A DNA stretch of 20,808 bases from Candidatus Campbellbacteria bacterium RIFCSPLOWO2_02_35_12 (GTDB lineage: Bacteria; Patescibacteriota; Minisyncoccia; Phycocordibacterales; UBA2163), in NCBI GenBank assembly GCA_001774455.1, contig MFAC01000014.1, forward strand, positions 1 through 20,808, written 5' to 3'. The notes beneath the pieces are model-generated. The model saw nothing but the letters and a program-made list of their open reading frames with translations. It searched no databases and was not told the origin of the DNA. Position numbers and translations under genes: made by a program. Positions 13,537-20,728 of the stretch are shown here, piece by piece. Position 1 is the first letter of the stretch. Every line of letters begins with the position of its first letter.

Positions 13537-15801
13537 ATGTATCTCAAATCTCTTGAGCTTTTGGGCTTTAAATCATTTGCGAAAAAAAGCGTTTTTGATT
13601 TTACTTCAAAGATTTCCGGTATTGTCGGTCCGAACGGTTCAGGCAAATCAAATGTAGCCGAATCACTTCGTTTTGTCTTAGGCGAACAGTCCATTAAATC
13701 GCTTCGCGGAAAACGCGGAGAGGATTTGATATTTAACGGTTCAAAAACAATACCACGCTCAAACAGGGCGTCCGTAAAAATTTTATTTGATAATACTAAA
13801 CGTTTTTTGAATATTGATTTTGACGAAGTGGCGATAGAGCGTGTCGTATATCGCGATGGTGTGAATCAATATTTTATAAATAGTTCGCAGGTTCGTCTTC
13901 GTGATATCGCGGAATTACTATCCTCCGCCAATATCGGCTCGTCGGGACATCATATAATATCGCAAGGCGAAGCAGATAGAATATTAAACGCCAACATAAA
14001 AGAGCGAAAAGAAATGATAGAAGATGCACTGGGATTAAAAGTATTCCAATATAAAAAACAGGAAAGTCAAAAGAAACTGCAAAAGACGGAAGATAATATA
14101 TCGCAAGTTGAATTATTGCGGAAAGAAAATGCTCCACATATAAGATTTCTTAAAAAACAGGTTGACAAAGTTGAGAAATCAATCATTATGCGCGATGAAC
14201 TTAAAAAACTCTCTTTAGAATATTTAAAAAGAGAATCCGAATATATTTCATTTACTAAAAAGAAAACAGAGAAAGCTCAAAAAGCTCCTCAGGATGAATT
14301 AAGGACTCTTGAAGAGAAACTCCAAAGAGCGAAAGAAATATTATCCAAATCGTCAAAAAGCGATAAAAAAAGCGACGAATTGATAACAATAGAAAAAAAA
14401 TTGACTGATATAAGAACGCAAAAAGATACTCTAATACGAGAGCTTGGACAAATAGAAGGAGAAATTTCAGGAGAAAACAGAAGAATAGAAAAAGAAAAAG
14501 AAAACCAAAAAATTATTGAGAACAGAACCGTAAATTATAATGAATTAAATAAAGTGGCAGAACAAGTATATTCGCAAATAAGCGTCGCCGAAGAGAAAAA
14601 CAACATATCTGAAATAAAAAACACTCTTCGCTCTATTGGCTCAATAATAAAAAATTTTATAGCGATAACATTTTCTAAAGACAAAGATACGGAAATTTAT
14701 TACAATGAGTTTGAGAATCTAAAAAATAAGAAGACAAAAATTGACAAAAACCTGGCAAATATTTTAGAAGATGAATCTTTATATAATGAAAGATATTCTA
14801 TTTTAAAAACAAAGATAGAAGCCGAAAAAGATAACAATAGAGAAGCGGAGCGCGAGATATTCAGCATTATGTCTCATCAGAGTCAATTAAGAGCGACACT
14901 TGATAAATTTGAAAGTATTGAAAACGATTTAATTCATAAAGAACAAGATTTTGAAATGGAGCTTCAAGAAGCCACCGTTCTTGTTGGCAGAGCAGCACTT
15001 GATTATGATAAATATAATTTAGAGGAAAGTCTTGAAGAAATAGTAAATGAAGGACGACAAACACAAGAAGATAGAAGAAGAAAAATTGAAAAAATCAAAA
15101 TACGACTTGAAGAATTCGGCGGTGGCTCCGGTGAAGAGACAATAAAAGAATACAAAGAAGCGCTCATGCGGGATGAATTTTTAGAGAATGAAATCATAGA
15201 CCTTGAAAAATCAGCAAGAGCTCTTAAAGATTTGATAAAAAATTTGGAAGAAAGATTAAGCATTCAGTTTAATGACGGAATAGAAAAAATAAATAAAGAG
15301 TTTCAAAATTTTTTTACGCTTATGTTTGGAGGAGGTGAAGCTGGTTTGTCTGTGATAAAAGAAAAGAAAAGAAAAAAATCGGATATAAATATTCTCTCTG
15401 ATATGGAAAATAATTCGGAAAAAACTGAAGAAGATGAGGATGAAGAAGAAGGGATTGATATTTTTATAAGTTTGCCGCACAAGAGGACAAAAGGTCTTGT
15501 AATGCTCTCCGGAGGCGAGCGTGCTTTGACATCCATCGCTCTTTTGTTCGCTATGTCGCAAGTAAATCCACCACCATTTTTGGCGCTTGACGAAACAGAC
15601 GCCGCGCTTGATGAAGCAAATTCAAAACGATACGGAGATATGATAGAAAATTTATCCAAATATTCTCAGCTTATTTTAATTACTCATAATAGAGAAACAA
15701 TGAGCCGCGCCGGTATTTTATACGGTGTTACAATAGGTTCAGATGGTATTTCAAAATTACTCTCTATCAAGTTTGAAGAAGCGGTTCAGGTCGCAAAATA
15801 A
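13537..15801 (+). CDS. smc: Short SMC-family chromosome segregation ATPase without a recognisable hinge
   Basis: The N-terminal head starts YLKSLELLGFKSFAKKSVFDF with Walker A GPNGSGKSN (31-39), then LRGKRGEDLIFNGS and the Q-loop region. The C-terminal head has the ABC signature LSGGERALTSIALLFA (from 657), Walker B FLALDETDAALDEAN (from 681, Asp685-Glu686) and the switch His717 in LITHNRETM. These are clear SMC hallmarks. At 754 residues it is about 400 shorter than typical bacterial SMC (about 1,150-1,200). The middle (about 170-600) is charged coiled coil broken near residues 360-390 by SIGSIIKNFIAITFSK, and no hinge domain can be recognised. An acidic stretch (TEEDEDEEEG) lies just before the C-terminal head. 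It may be an SMC that dimerises differently, or an SbcC/RecN-like relative. Confidence 0.88.
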   Translation: MYLKSLELLGFKSFAKKSVFDFTSKISGIVGPNGSGKSNVAESLRFVLGEQSIKSLRGKRGEDLIFNGSKTIPRSNRASVKILFDNTKRFLNIDFDEVAIERVVYRDGVNQYFINSSQVRLRDIAELLSSANIGSSGHHIISQGEADRILNANIKERKEMIEDALGLKVFQYKKQESQKKLQKTEDNISQVELLRKENAPHIRFLKKQVDKVEKSIIMRDELKKLSLEYLKRESEYISFTKKKTEKAQKAPQDELRTLEEKLQRAKEILSKSSKSDKKSDELITIEKKLTDIRTQKDTLIRELGQIEGEISGENRRIEKEKENQKIIENRTVNYNELNKVAEQVYSQISVAEEKNNISEIKNTLRSIGSIIKNFIAITFSKDKDTEIYYNEFENLKNKKTKIDKNLANILEDESLYNERYSILKTKIEAEKDNNREAEREIFSIMSHQSQLRATLDKFESIENDLIHKEQDFEMELQEATVLVGRAALDYDKYNLEESLEEIVNEGRQTQEDRRRKIEKIKIRLEEFGGGSGEETIKEYKEALMRDEFLENEIIDLEKSARALKDLIKNLEERLSIQFNDGIEKINKEFQNFFTLMFGGGEAGLSVIKEKKRKKSDINILSDMENNSEKTEEDEDEEEGIDIFISLPHKRTKGLVMLSGGERALTSIALLFAMSQVNPPPFLALDETDAALDEANSKRYGDMIENLSKYSQLILITHNRETMSRAGILYGVTIGSDGISKLLSIKFEEAVQVAK

Positions 15802-16183
15802 TCGTTCAATCGCTTAGGTTCAATCTTGATAAAAAATTAACAGCGAGGTTAAACTTTGATGTTAATATGGCCATCAGCTTAATAATTTTTAATTCACAAT
15901 TTACAATTAATTTTTCAACTTATACAAAACAGCAATCCATCAAGGACCATCTTTGATGTTTCTTGCTATTCTGTGAAATATTTTATACTAAAAAAGAGCC
16001 TATAATTAATTCAAAGTATATATTATAAATAAGACAAAATAATATTAAAAATGTAAAACTTTGGCAAAATTGGTCAATTTGGATATTTAGAAAAGTAACA
16101 AATCTTAAGTAATATTAAAATACGAGCATATTTTTTAATCTCGCGCATAAAACATTTATACATTGATAATGATTGTGCAAAAA
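15802..16183 (+). other. 382-bp intergenic stretch without a recognised gene
   Basis: AT-rich spacer between the convergent smc and the small membrane protein gene. It contains AATTCACAATTTACAATT at about 15891, similar in style to short repeats near 8168 and 11415, and a weak hairpin (CATCAA with TTGATG, about 15937-15958) without a T tract. No strong terminator, RNA gene or coding signal was seen. Confidence 0.5.
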
Positions 16184-16342
16184 TTATTTTGGTTTCCTAA
16201 ATCCAAAAAAACCCAAGATTGCCGATGCCGCTAGTGAAATAGTAAGGATATATTCAGGGTTGGATTCCTCTCTGGACAGAATTGTAAATGTTGCCATAAA
16301 CCAAATTGCGACAATAGTAATAGCTATCCAAGGATATTTCAT
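16184..16342 (-). CDS. Small membrane protein (52 aa), paralogue of the one at 17926-18084
   Basis: Reading the minus strand from the ATG at 16342 gives 52 residues: MKYPWIAITIVAIWFMATFT, then the polar turn ILSREESNPEY, then ILTISLAASAILGFFGF ending RKPK. That is two hydrophobic helices joined by a charged loop. It is the same length as the product at 17926-18084 and aligns without gaps (shared M-[KR]-YPWIA-x-TIV-x-IW start, [RK]E loop and LGF-R end). It starts 23 bases after the kinase-like gene on the same strand, so the two are probably cotranscribed. Function unknown. The length match, the conserved motif and the operon position are the evidence that it is a real gene. Confidence 0.8.
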   Translation of the reverse strand: MKYPWIAITIVAIWFMATFTILSREESNPEYILTISLAASAILGFFGFRKPK

Positions 16343-16365
16343 ATTTTATTATATTAATTATTAAA

Positions 16366-17913
16366 TTAAACCCTCTTTATTTTATTATACAACTCAGGAT
16401 ATTTTTCCGCCAGTATATACACGATATCGGTAAATTTTTCTTTCATATTGTATTCTTGTTCCCTGTTATACTCTAAATTTTCTTTAATTTGTCTTGTTCC
16501 GTATATTCTATACGCTTCTTTATTATGTATTGAAGTTTTTACTTTCTCCAGTGAATGCAGGTTAAAAAACGATTGTATCGCTTTTATCATGTTAAAGTTA
16601 TCAGCCATTTTAAGACATACCATATCAATAATAAGCAATGCGCGTATAAATGCAATTACATCTGACGGAAATTTTAAATGATACTTTTCAACGGCTTTAA
16701 CCATTTTAAGAAATGCCACCGCGGCACTACGCTCCTTTAATTCCAAATCCTTATTTCCTGTATGAAAATGCCAGTCATTCACGATGGGTTTAAAATCCTC
16801 CGTTAATTTGTCAGTAATGAATCTTAAGACGATATCATAAAACGTTTTTATTTTTTTGTCATCAAGAACACTCCCCATTTCATTTTTGATGTAAGTTCCG
16901 ATAAAATTTACCATACCGTCTGCCGCGATTTTAAATTCAAGTTCCGCAACCCCATTAATATATCGCAGTAAATCAAAATTATTATATTTTGATTTACCTA
17001 TAATACCGAAGTCAATATAACCTATTTTATTTTTTGAAAATATCATCAGATTTGCCGGGTGCGGGTCTGCATGAAATACGCCATCAATAAAATACTGGCG
17101 CATTAAATCACTAATGAATAAATTTGAAACTCGGAGCAAATCAATACCATTTTCTTTTAAGGTATTTTTTATATGTTCAGGATTTACCATCAGCTCATTA
17201 ATAATTTTATTGACTTGAAAACCATACAAAAATTCTTGCACGATAATTCGCTTGGTTGTGAATTCATGATAAATAATTGGTATAACTATATTTTCTAACC
17301 TATTTTTTTTGACATTATCATAAATGGTTTGCGCATTACGCGCCTCAATCGTATAATCAAGTTCATCATGTAACCACTCTTTAAATTGAAACAATACATC
17401 ACTCATTGAGACGGTTTTTAAGATACCCACCCCGTCTATAATATAGGCAAAGATACGCAATAACACCATATCGGAAGTTATATATCTTTTAACATTTGGT
17501 TTTTGAATTTTTATTATTATATCCTTTCCATTATATGTACCTTTGTATACTTGGGCGAATGAAGCTGTGGAAATGGATGTTTCATTAAAATTATCAAAAA
17601 CATCTTTTATATTTTTTCTCGTATCATCTAAAAAAACCCCAAACATTTTATTGTTTGGTATGGTGCGGGCATTGTCTAATAGATTCAATAACGCGACAGC
17701 ATAATTTATTGGCAATAAATCAAAACGCATAGCCAATATCTGACCAAACTTCATAAATATGCCGCCAACATCTTCAAATACCAATCGTAGGCGAATAGGA
17801 TTATCTAATCTCTGCCGAACTCCAAATTGGTCAATATATGTTTTCTTGACTGAATATTTTAGGAATATAAATGATATAAGAAAAATTCTTTCAATAAATA
17901 TAAACGGTTGCAT
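16366..17913 (-). CDS. UbiB/ABC1-family atypical protein kinase-like protein
   Basis: A 515-residue member of the ABC1/ADCK/UbiB family. The family-specific KxGQ motif is seen in GGIFMKFGQILAMRFDLLP; the altered nucleotide-loop region is STASFAQVYKG; the lysine follows in IIIKIQKP; the ExD motif is DELDYTIEARNA; the catalytic loop is DGVFHADPHPANLM; the metal-binding motif is YIDFGIIG. UbiB proteins are membrane-associated ATPases linked to ubiquinone or other isoprenoid-lipid handling. No quinone pathway gene is in the window, and such small genomes usually lack one, so a lipid or membrane role is only a guess. It lies 12 bases after one 52-residue membrane protein gene and 23 before its paralogue. 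Confidence 0.88.
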   Translation of the reverse strand: MQPFIFIERIFLISFIFLKYSVKKTYIDQFGVRQRLDNPIRLRLVFEDVGGIFMKFGQILAMRFDLLPINYAVALLNLLDNARTIPNNKMFGVFLDDTRKNIKDVFDNFNETSISTASFAQVYKGTYNGKDIIIKIQKPNVKRYITSDMVLLRIFAYIIDGVGILKTVSMSDVLFQFKEWLHDELDYTIEARNAQTIYDNVKKNRLENIVIPIIYHEFTTKRIIVQEFLYGFQVNKIINELMVNPEHIKNTLKENGIDLLRVSNLFISDLMRQYFIDGVFHADPHPANLMIFSKNKIGYIDFGIIGKSKYNNFDLLRYINGVAELEFKIAADGMVNFIGTYIKNEMGSVLDDKKIKTFYDIVLRFITDKLTEDFKPIVNDWHFHTGNKDLELKERSAAVAFLKMVKAVEKYHLKFPSDVIAFIRALLIIDMVCLKMADNFNMIKAIQSFFNLHSLEKVKTSIHNKEAYRIYGTRQIKENLEYNREQEYNMKEKFTDIVYILAEKYPELYNKIKRV

Positions 17914-17925
17914 ATTTCAGTTGCA

Positions 17926-18084
17926 TTATGCGGAACTCCTGAATCCCAATAATGCAAGCACTGTGCTGATAATAACTCCCAAAACATAAAGCCAAGTTGG
18001 ATCCAACTTCGGCTCTTTAGATATTAATATGGCTATAGGAATCCATATACCAACAATTGTAAATGCTATCCATGGGTATCTCAT
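17926..18084 (-). CDS. Small membrane protein (52 aa), first gene of the kinase operon
   Basis: Reading the minus strand from the ATG at 18084 gives 52 residues: MRYPWIAFTIVGIWIPIAIL, the polar loop ISKEPKLDPTW, then LYVLGVIISTVLALLGFR and the end SSA. Two hydrophobic helices are joined by a charged loop. It is an ungapped homologue of the product at 16184-16342. It ends 12 bases before the UbiB-like gene and has a good promoter directly upstream, so it is the likely first gene of a three-gene operon. No known family is recognised. A role as membrane anchor or regulator of the kinase-like protein is an inference from position. Confidence 0.82.
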   Translation of the reverse strand: MRYPWIAFTIVGIWIPIAILISKEPKLDPTWLYVLGVIISTVLALLGFRSSA

Positions 18085-18092
18085 ATTTCTAT

Positions 18093-18121
18093 ATTATAAC
18101 AACAACGCATTTATTTTACAA
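18093..18121 (-). promoter_or_regulatory. Promoter of the small-protein/UbiB operon
   Basis: On the minus strand TTGTAA (18116-18121) and TATAAT (18093-18098) are separated by exactly 17 bases, and the ATG follows 8 bases later. This fits a leaderless or nearly leaderless mRNA. Confidence 0.6.
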
Positions 18122-18263
18122 TGATATGTACAGTTAACCTTATGAGATGACATTCTGATAAGATTGAGGTAACAAAGGTTAATTATCAGAATTTATAAGG
18201 GCTAATCCCAAAAACACATTATGGCGAACAAAAATCAAGCACCTGGTATATCCGGTCAAAATC

Positions 18264-18390
18264 AAACCCGTCCAAGGACTGTCCTTGGACAGGAAGAACC
18301 CGTCCAAGGACTGTCCTTGGACAGGAAGTCCTTGGACAGGAAACCCGTCCAAGGACAGTCCTTGGACGGGTTTGTCCTTGGACGGGTTTT
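18264..18390 (+). repeat. Dense palindromic repeat cluster (GTCCTTGGAC family)
   Basis: The 10-mer GTCCTTGGAC or its complement occurs eight times in 114 bases (forward at 18281, 18313, 18328, 18358, 18374; reverse at 18270, 18302, 18347). The stretch 18341-18373 is a perfect 33-base palindrome with 16-bp arms about the base at 18357. The sequence is clearly GC-richer than its surroundings. It lies inside the IS remnant and is translated in no meaningful frame. Confidence 0.85.
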
Positions 18391-18399
18391 CTTATTGGA

Positions 18400-18649
18400 A
18401 AAGGTATCGTCTCATTATTTCATTCTAAAATCTTCTCCGAGACTTGAGACGGAGCGGTTGAAAGAGCTCGTGAAGTTTATTTATCAAGAATATTATTTAA
18501 ATCCGAGAAGAACTTGAAAATCCTTGGAGGAATATTTACATTTCTATAATTACGAAAGAATCCCTCTTGGAAAGTATTTAAACGGTATGATTTCAATTGA
18601 GAAATTAAATTATTATTTATCCACAGTATCGCCATTGAAGGTTAACTAA
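18400..18649 (+). pseudogene. Transposase C-terminal remnant with in-frame TGA
   Basis: One reading frame gives SSPRLETERLKELVKFIYQE, then YYLNPRRT, a TGA at 18515-18517, then KSLEEYLHFYNYERIPLGKY and on to EKLNYYLSTVSPLKVN with a stop at 18647-18649. The FYNYERxxLG...EKLNYY pattern resembles the C-terminal end of rve/DDE integrase-type transposases (IS481/IS3-like). The TGA probably replaces a TGG. Genuine genes in this window end in TGA, so this is a stop. The last codons overlap the right terminal repeat. The upstream border at 18400 is approximate; the family is a tentative call. Confidence 0.55.
18617..18625 (+). promoter_or_regulatory. Second exact DnaA-box match (TTATCCACA)
   Basis: An exact consensus match that lies within the transposase remnant, where it encodes part of LSTVS. 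It is therefore most likely coincidental. Confidence 0.2.
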
Positions 18650-18666
18650 ACATAAGTAGAAGTGCG

Positions 18667-18695
18667 TTGATAAGAAACGTTTTTTAAGTTAAAAT
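18667..18695 (+). promoter_or_regulatory. Promoter of pheST, probably giving a leaderless mRNA
   Basis: TTGATA (18667-18672) and TAAAAT (18690-18695) are 17 bases apart, and the pheS ATG follows 7 bases later, the same geometry as at rpmF. This supports 18703 as the true start of the short PheS. It lies just outside the right end of the IS remnant. Confidence 0.6.
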
Positions 18696-18702
18696 ATCAC
18701 TA

Positions 18703-19434
18703 ATGATAAATTGTAAAAAAGGGCATTTGCATCCTATAACGCAGATGATAGATAAGATTAATTCTATATTTTTTGTTTTAGGTTTTGAGGTCGCGGATGG
18801 TCCCGAGATGGAGAGCGAATATTATAATTTTGACGCGCTTAATATACCAAAAAATCATCCCGCGCGCGATATGCAGGATACTTTTTGGGTAAAAGACAAA
18901 AAAGATATCTTAATGCGAACGCACACTTCTAATGTTCAGATTCATTATATGGAAAATAATAAGCCACCTTTGAGAGTTATCGTTCCAGGAAAAGTATTTA
19001 GGAATGAAGCGACAGATGCGACGCATGAAACACAGTTTTATCAATTAGAGGGATTTATGGTTGATGAAGTTACAACACTCGGAACATTAAAAGCCGTCTT
19101 AAAAAATTTTCTTGAGAAATTTTTTAACAAAAAGATTGATATAAGATTTAGACCGAGTTTTTTCTCATTTGTTGAACCGGGTATTGAAGTGGACATATCG
19201 TGTTTTAAATGCGGAGGCAGAGGATGTTCAATTTGTAAAAATAGCGGCTTTATAGAAGTGCTTGGAGCGGGAATGATTCATCCAAATGTATTAAAAAATG
19301 TAAAAATTAATTCTGAAAAATATCAGGGTTTCGCATTTGGCATGGGCATTGACCGTCTTGGAATGTTAAAGTATGGAATTGACGATGCACGGCTGTTTTA
19401 TAACGGTGATTTAAGATTTGTCCAGCAATTCTAA
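18703..19434 (+). CDS. pheS: Phenylalanine-tRNA ligase alpha subunit, without N-terminal tRNA-binding domain
   Basis: A 243-residue catalytic core of PheS. It starts MINCKKGHLHPITQMIDKI, which is where the aminoacylation domain begins in ordinary PheS, so the N-terminal coiled-coil arm (about 85-100 residues) that contacts tRNA is absent. Class II motif 2 is in KVFRNEATDATHETQFYQLEG, with FALNIPKNHPARDMQDTFW-type substrate-pocket residues before it, and motif 3 is GFAFGMGIDRLGMLKYGI. A cysteine cluster CFKCGGRGCSICK, present in many PheS proteins, may bind zinc. An in-frame TAA lies 18 bases upstream, so no longer start exists. pheT follows after 5 bases. Confidence 0.95.
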   Translation: MINCKKGHLHPITQMIDKINSIFFVLGFEVADGPEMESEYYNFDALNIPKNHPARDMQDTFWVKDKKDILMRTHTSNVQIHYMENNKPPLRVIVPGKVFRNEATDATHETQFYQLEGFMVDEVTTLGTLKAVLKNFLEKFFNKKIDIRFRPSFFSFVEPGIEVDISCFKCGGRGCSICKNSGFIEVLGAGMIHPNVLKNVKINSEKYQGFAFGMGIDRLGMLKYGIDDARLFYNGDLRFVQQF

Positions 19435-19439
19435 AAAAT

Positions 19440-20693
19440 ATGAGAGCAAGTTATAATAAAATACAGGAATATTTCAGCAAAAAATTACTGAAGCCGAAAA
19501 AATTGGCAGAACTTTTGACGAATCATTCTTATGAAGTTGAAAATATAGAAGAAGTTGACGGAGATTATATTTTTAATATAGATATATTGCCAAATCGGGC
19601 AGGAGATTCATCCTCAGACGGAGGTGTTGCGAAAGAAATCTCAATTATTTTGAATACCCCACTTAAAGAAAATCCATTTTCTGGTAAATTAAGCAAATTA
19701 AAAATAAGTATTTCTGTATCAGATATAAATAAACTTCTCGGCTCTAATATATCTCAAAAAGAAGCGGAGAATATCTTTAAGAGATTGGGATTTAATTATG
19801 AAGTAAATGGAGAAGATTTTATTGTAAATCCTCCTATTGAACGGATGGATTTAAAAGTGAAAGCGGATTTAATAGAAGAAGTTGGAAGAATTTACGGTTA
19901 TGAAAATATTGAAGCAAAACTTCCGGAGAAGATGGAAAGAGAAAGCAAAATTAATAAAAAATTATACTATACAAGCAAAATAAGACAATTTTTAGCAGAC
20001 AGGGGATTCTCAGAGGTTTATACATATTCATTCAGAGACAAGGGAGAAGTGGAAATTGAAAAACCGTTCGCGTCCGACAAAAATTTTTTACGAGCAGATT
20101 TACACGCGGGATTAAGCAATTCATTGCGGCAGAATATCAAAAATATGCCATTGCTTGATTGCGATGATATAAAAATTTTTGAGATAGGTAATATTTTTTT
20201 GAAAAACAAAGAACATACGTCTCTTGCTCTCGGTGGTGATTTAAAATATATTGGAGAAGTCATAAATGAATTATCGAAAATTCTTGGTGTTGAAATTATT
20301 GGTGATATGAAAGAAAATATTTTTGAAACAAATTTTGACGAACTTATCGGCAAACTCGCCTCTCCGTTGAATTCATATAAAAAAGAGGAAATAGAAAAAG
20401 ATATTATATACAAACCAATAGCGGCATACCCATTTATGTTAAGAGATATAGCGATTTGGGTTCCAAAAAACAAAACAAGCGAAGATATTTTTAATGTTAT
20501 TAAAAAATCAGCGGGAGAATTGCTTATAAATATAAAATTATTTGATAAGTTTATAAAAGATGACAAAATATCATATGCGTTTAATCTCGTCTTTCAATCT
20601 CAAGAGAAGACGCTTTCAGATAAAGAAGTTAATAAAATTATGGATAAAATAACAGGCGCTTTAAATAGCAATTCCAGATGGGAAGTCAGGTGA
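19440..20693 (+). CDS. pheT: Phenylalanine-tRNA ligase beta subunit, minimal form without editing domain
   Basis: A 417-residue PheT against about 800 in most bacteria. The N-terminal B1 part ends in FNIDILPNRAGDSSSDGGVAKEI and passes directly into the B5 DNA-binding-like domain (KISISVSDINKLLGSNISQKEAENIFKRLGF). The B3/B4 domain, which hydrolyses mischarged Tyr-tRNA, is missing, as is the tRNA-binding OB-fold. The catalytic-like core (LIEEVGRIYGYENI, FLRADLHAGLSNSLRQNI, IFEIGNIF) and the C-terminal FDX-ACB domain (KPIAAYPFMLRDIAIWV to the end) are kept. It pairs with PheS in the (alpha-beta)2 enzyme. Loss of editing suggests relaxed proofreading or proofreading by another factor. Confidence 0.94.
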   Translation: MRASYNKIQEYFSKKLLKPKKLAELLTNHSYEVENIEEVDGDYIFNIDILPNRAGDSSSDGGVAKEISIILNTPLKENPFSGKLSKLKISISVSDINKLLGSNISQKEAENIFKRLGFNYEVNGEDFIVNPPIERMDLKVKADLIEEVGRIYGYENIEAKLPEKMERESKINKKLYYTSKIRQFLADRGFSEVYTYSFRDKGEVEIEKPFASDKNFLRADLHAGLSNSLRQNIKNMPLLDCDDIKIFEIGNIFLKNKEHTSLALGGDLKYIGEVINELSKILGVEIIGDMKENIFETNFDELIGKLASPLNSYKKEEIEKDIIYKPIAAYPFMLRDIAIWVPKNKTSEDIFNVIKKSAGELLINIKLFDKFIKDDKISYAFNLVFQSQEKTLSDKEVNKIMDKITGALNSNSRWEVR

Positions 20694-20705
20694 TTTCGTA
20701 ATTCA
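20693..20705 (+). repeat. Solo right end of the MITE-like family
   Basis: ATTTCGTAATTCA, continuing AAGA, is identical to the right end and flank of copies 5 and 7 and starts on the last base of the pheT stop codon. No left end is present nearby. Confidence 0.5.
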
Positions 20706-20728
20706 AGACACAAGATAAAAATTGAAAG

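Larger units (their letters stand above)
18127..18652 (+). mobile_element. Decayed insertion sequence with terminal inverted repeats
   Basis: The left end TGTACAGTTAACCTT (18127-18141) and the reverse complement of the right end, TGTTTAGTTAACCTT (18638-18652), match at 13 of 15 bases, with a shared TGT...ACA border. Inside are a transposase 3' remnant and a palindromic cluster. At about 526 bp it is far too short for an intact IS, so most of the transposase gene is lost. No clear target duplication was seen. The right end lies 50 bases before pheS. Confidence 0.65.

Noticed and set aside
16173..16364. 63-codon plus-strand frame
   Set aside because: It starts with TTG and is the shadow of the better minus-strand small membrane protein, which has a paralogue.
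18264..18390. The palindromic cluster as a CRISPR array or a coding repeat
   Set aside because: The units alternate in orientation with spacers of 1-20 irregular bases, and the frame through it has no meaningful protein.
18221..18517. 98-codon frame as a functional gene
   Set aside because: It runs through the palindromic cluster and ends at the TGA within the transposase remnant; only its tail resembles protein.
18515..18517. TGA read as an amino acid (as in some CPR lineages where UGA codes for Gly)
   Set aside because: pilM and pheT end cleanly in TGA, and no conserved gene here has an internal TGA.
9431..18625. Two exact DnaA boxes as a replication origin
   Set aside because: They are 9 kb apart with no cluster, no dnaA or dnaN and no AT-rich unwinding repeats nearby; one lies within the transposase remnant.
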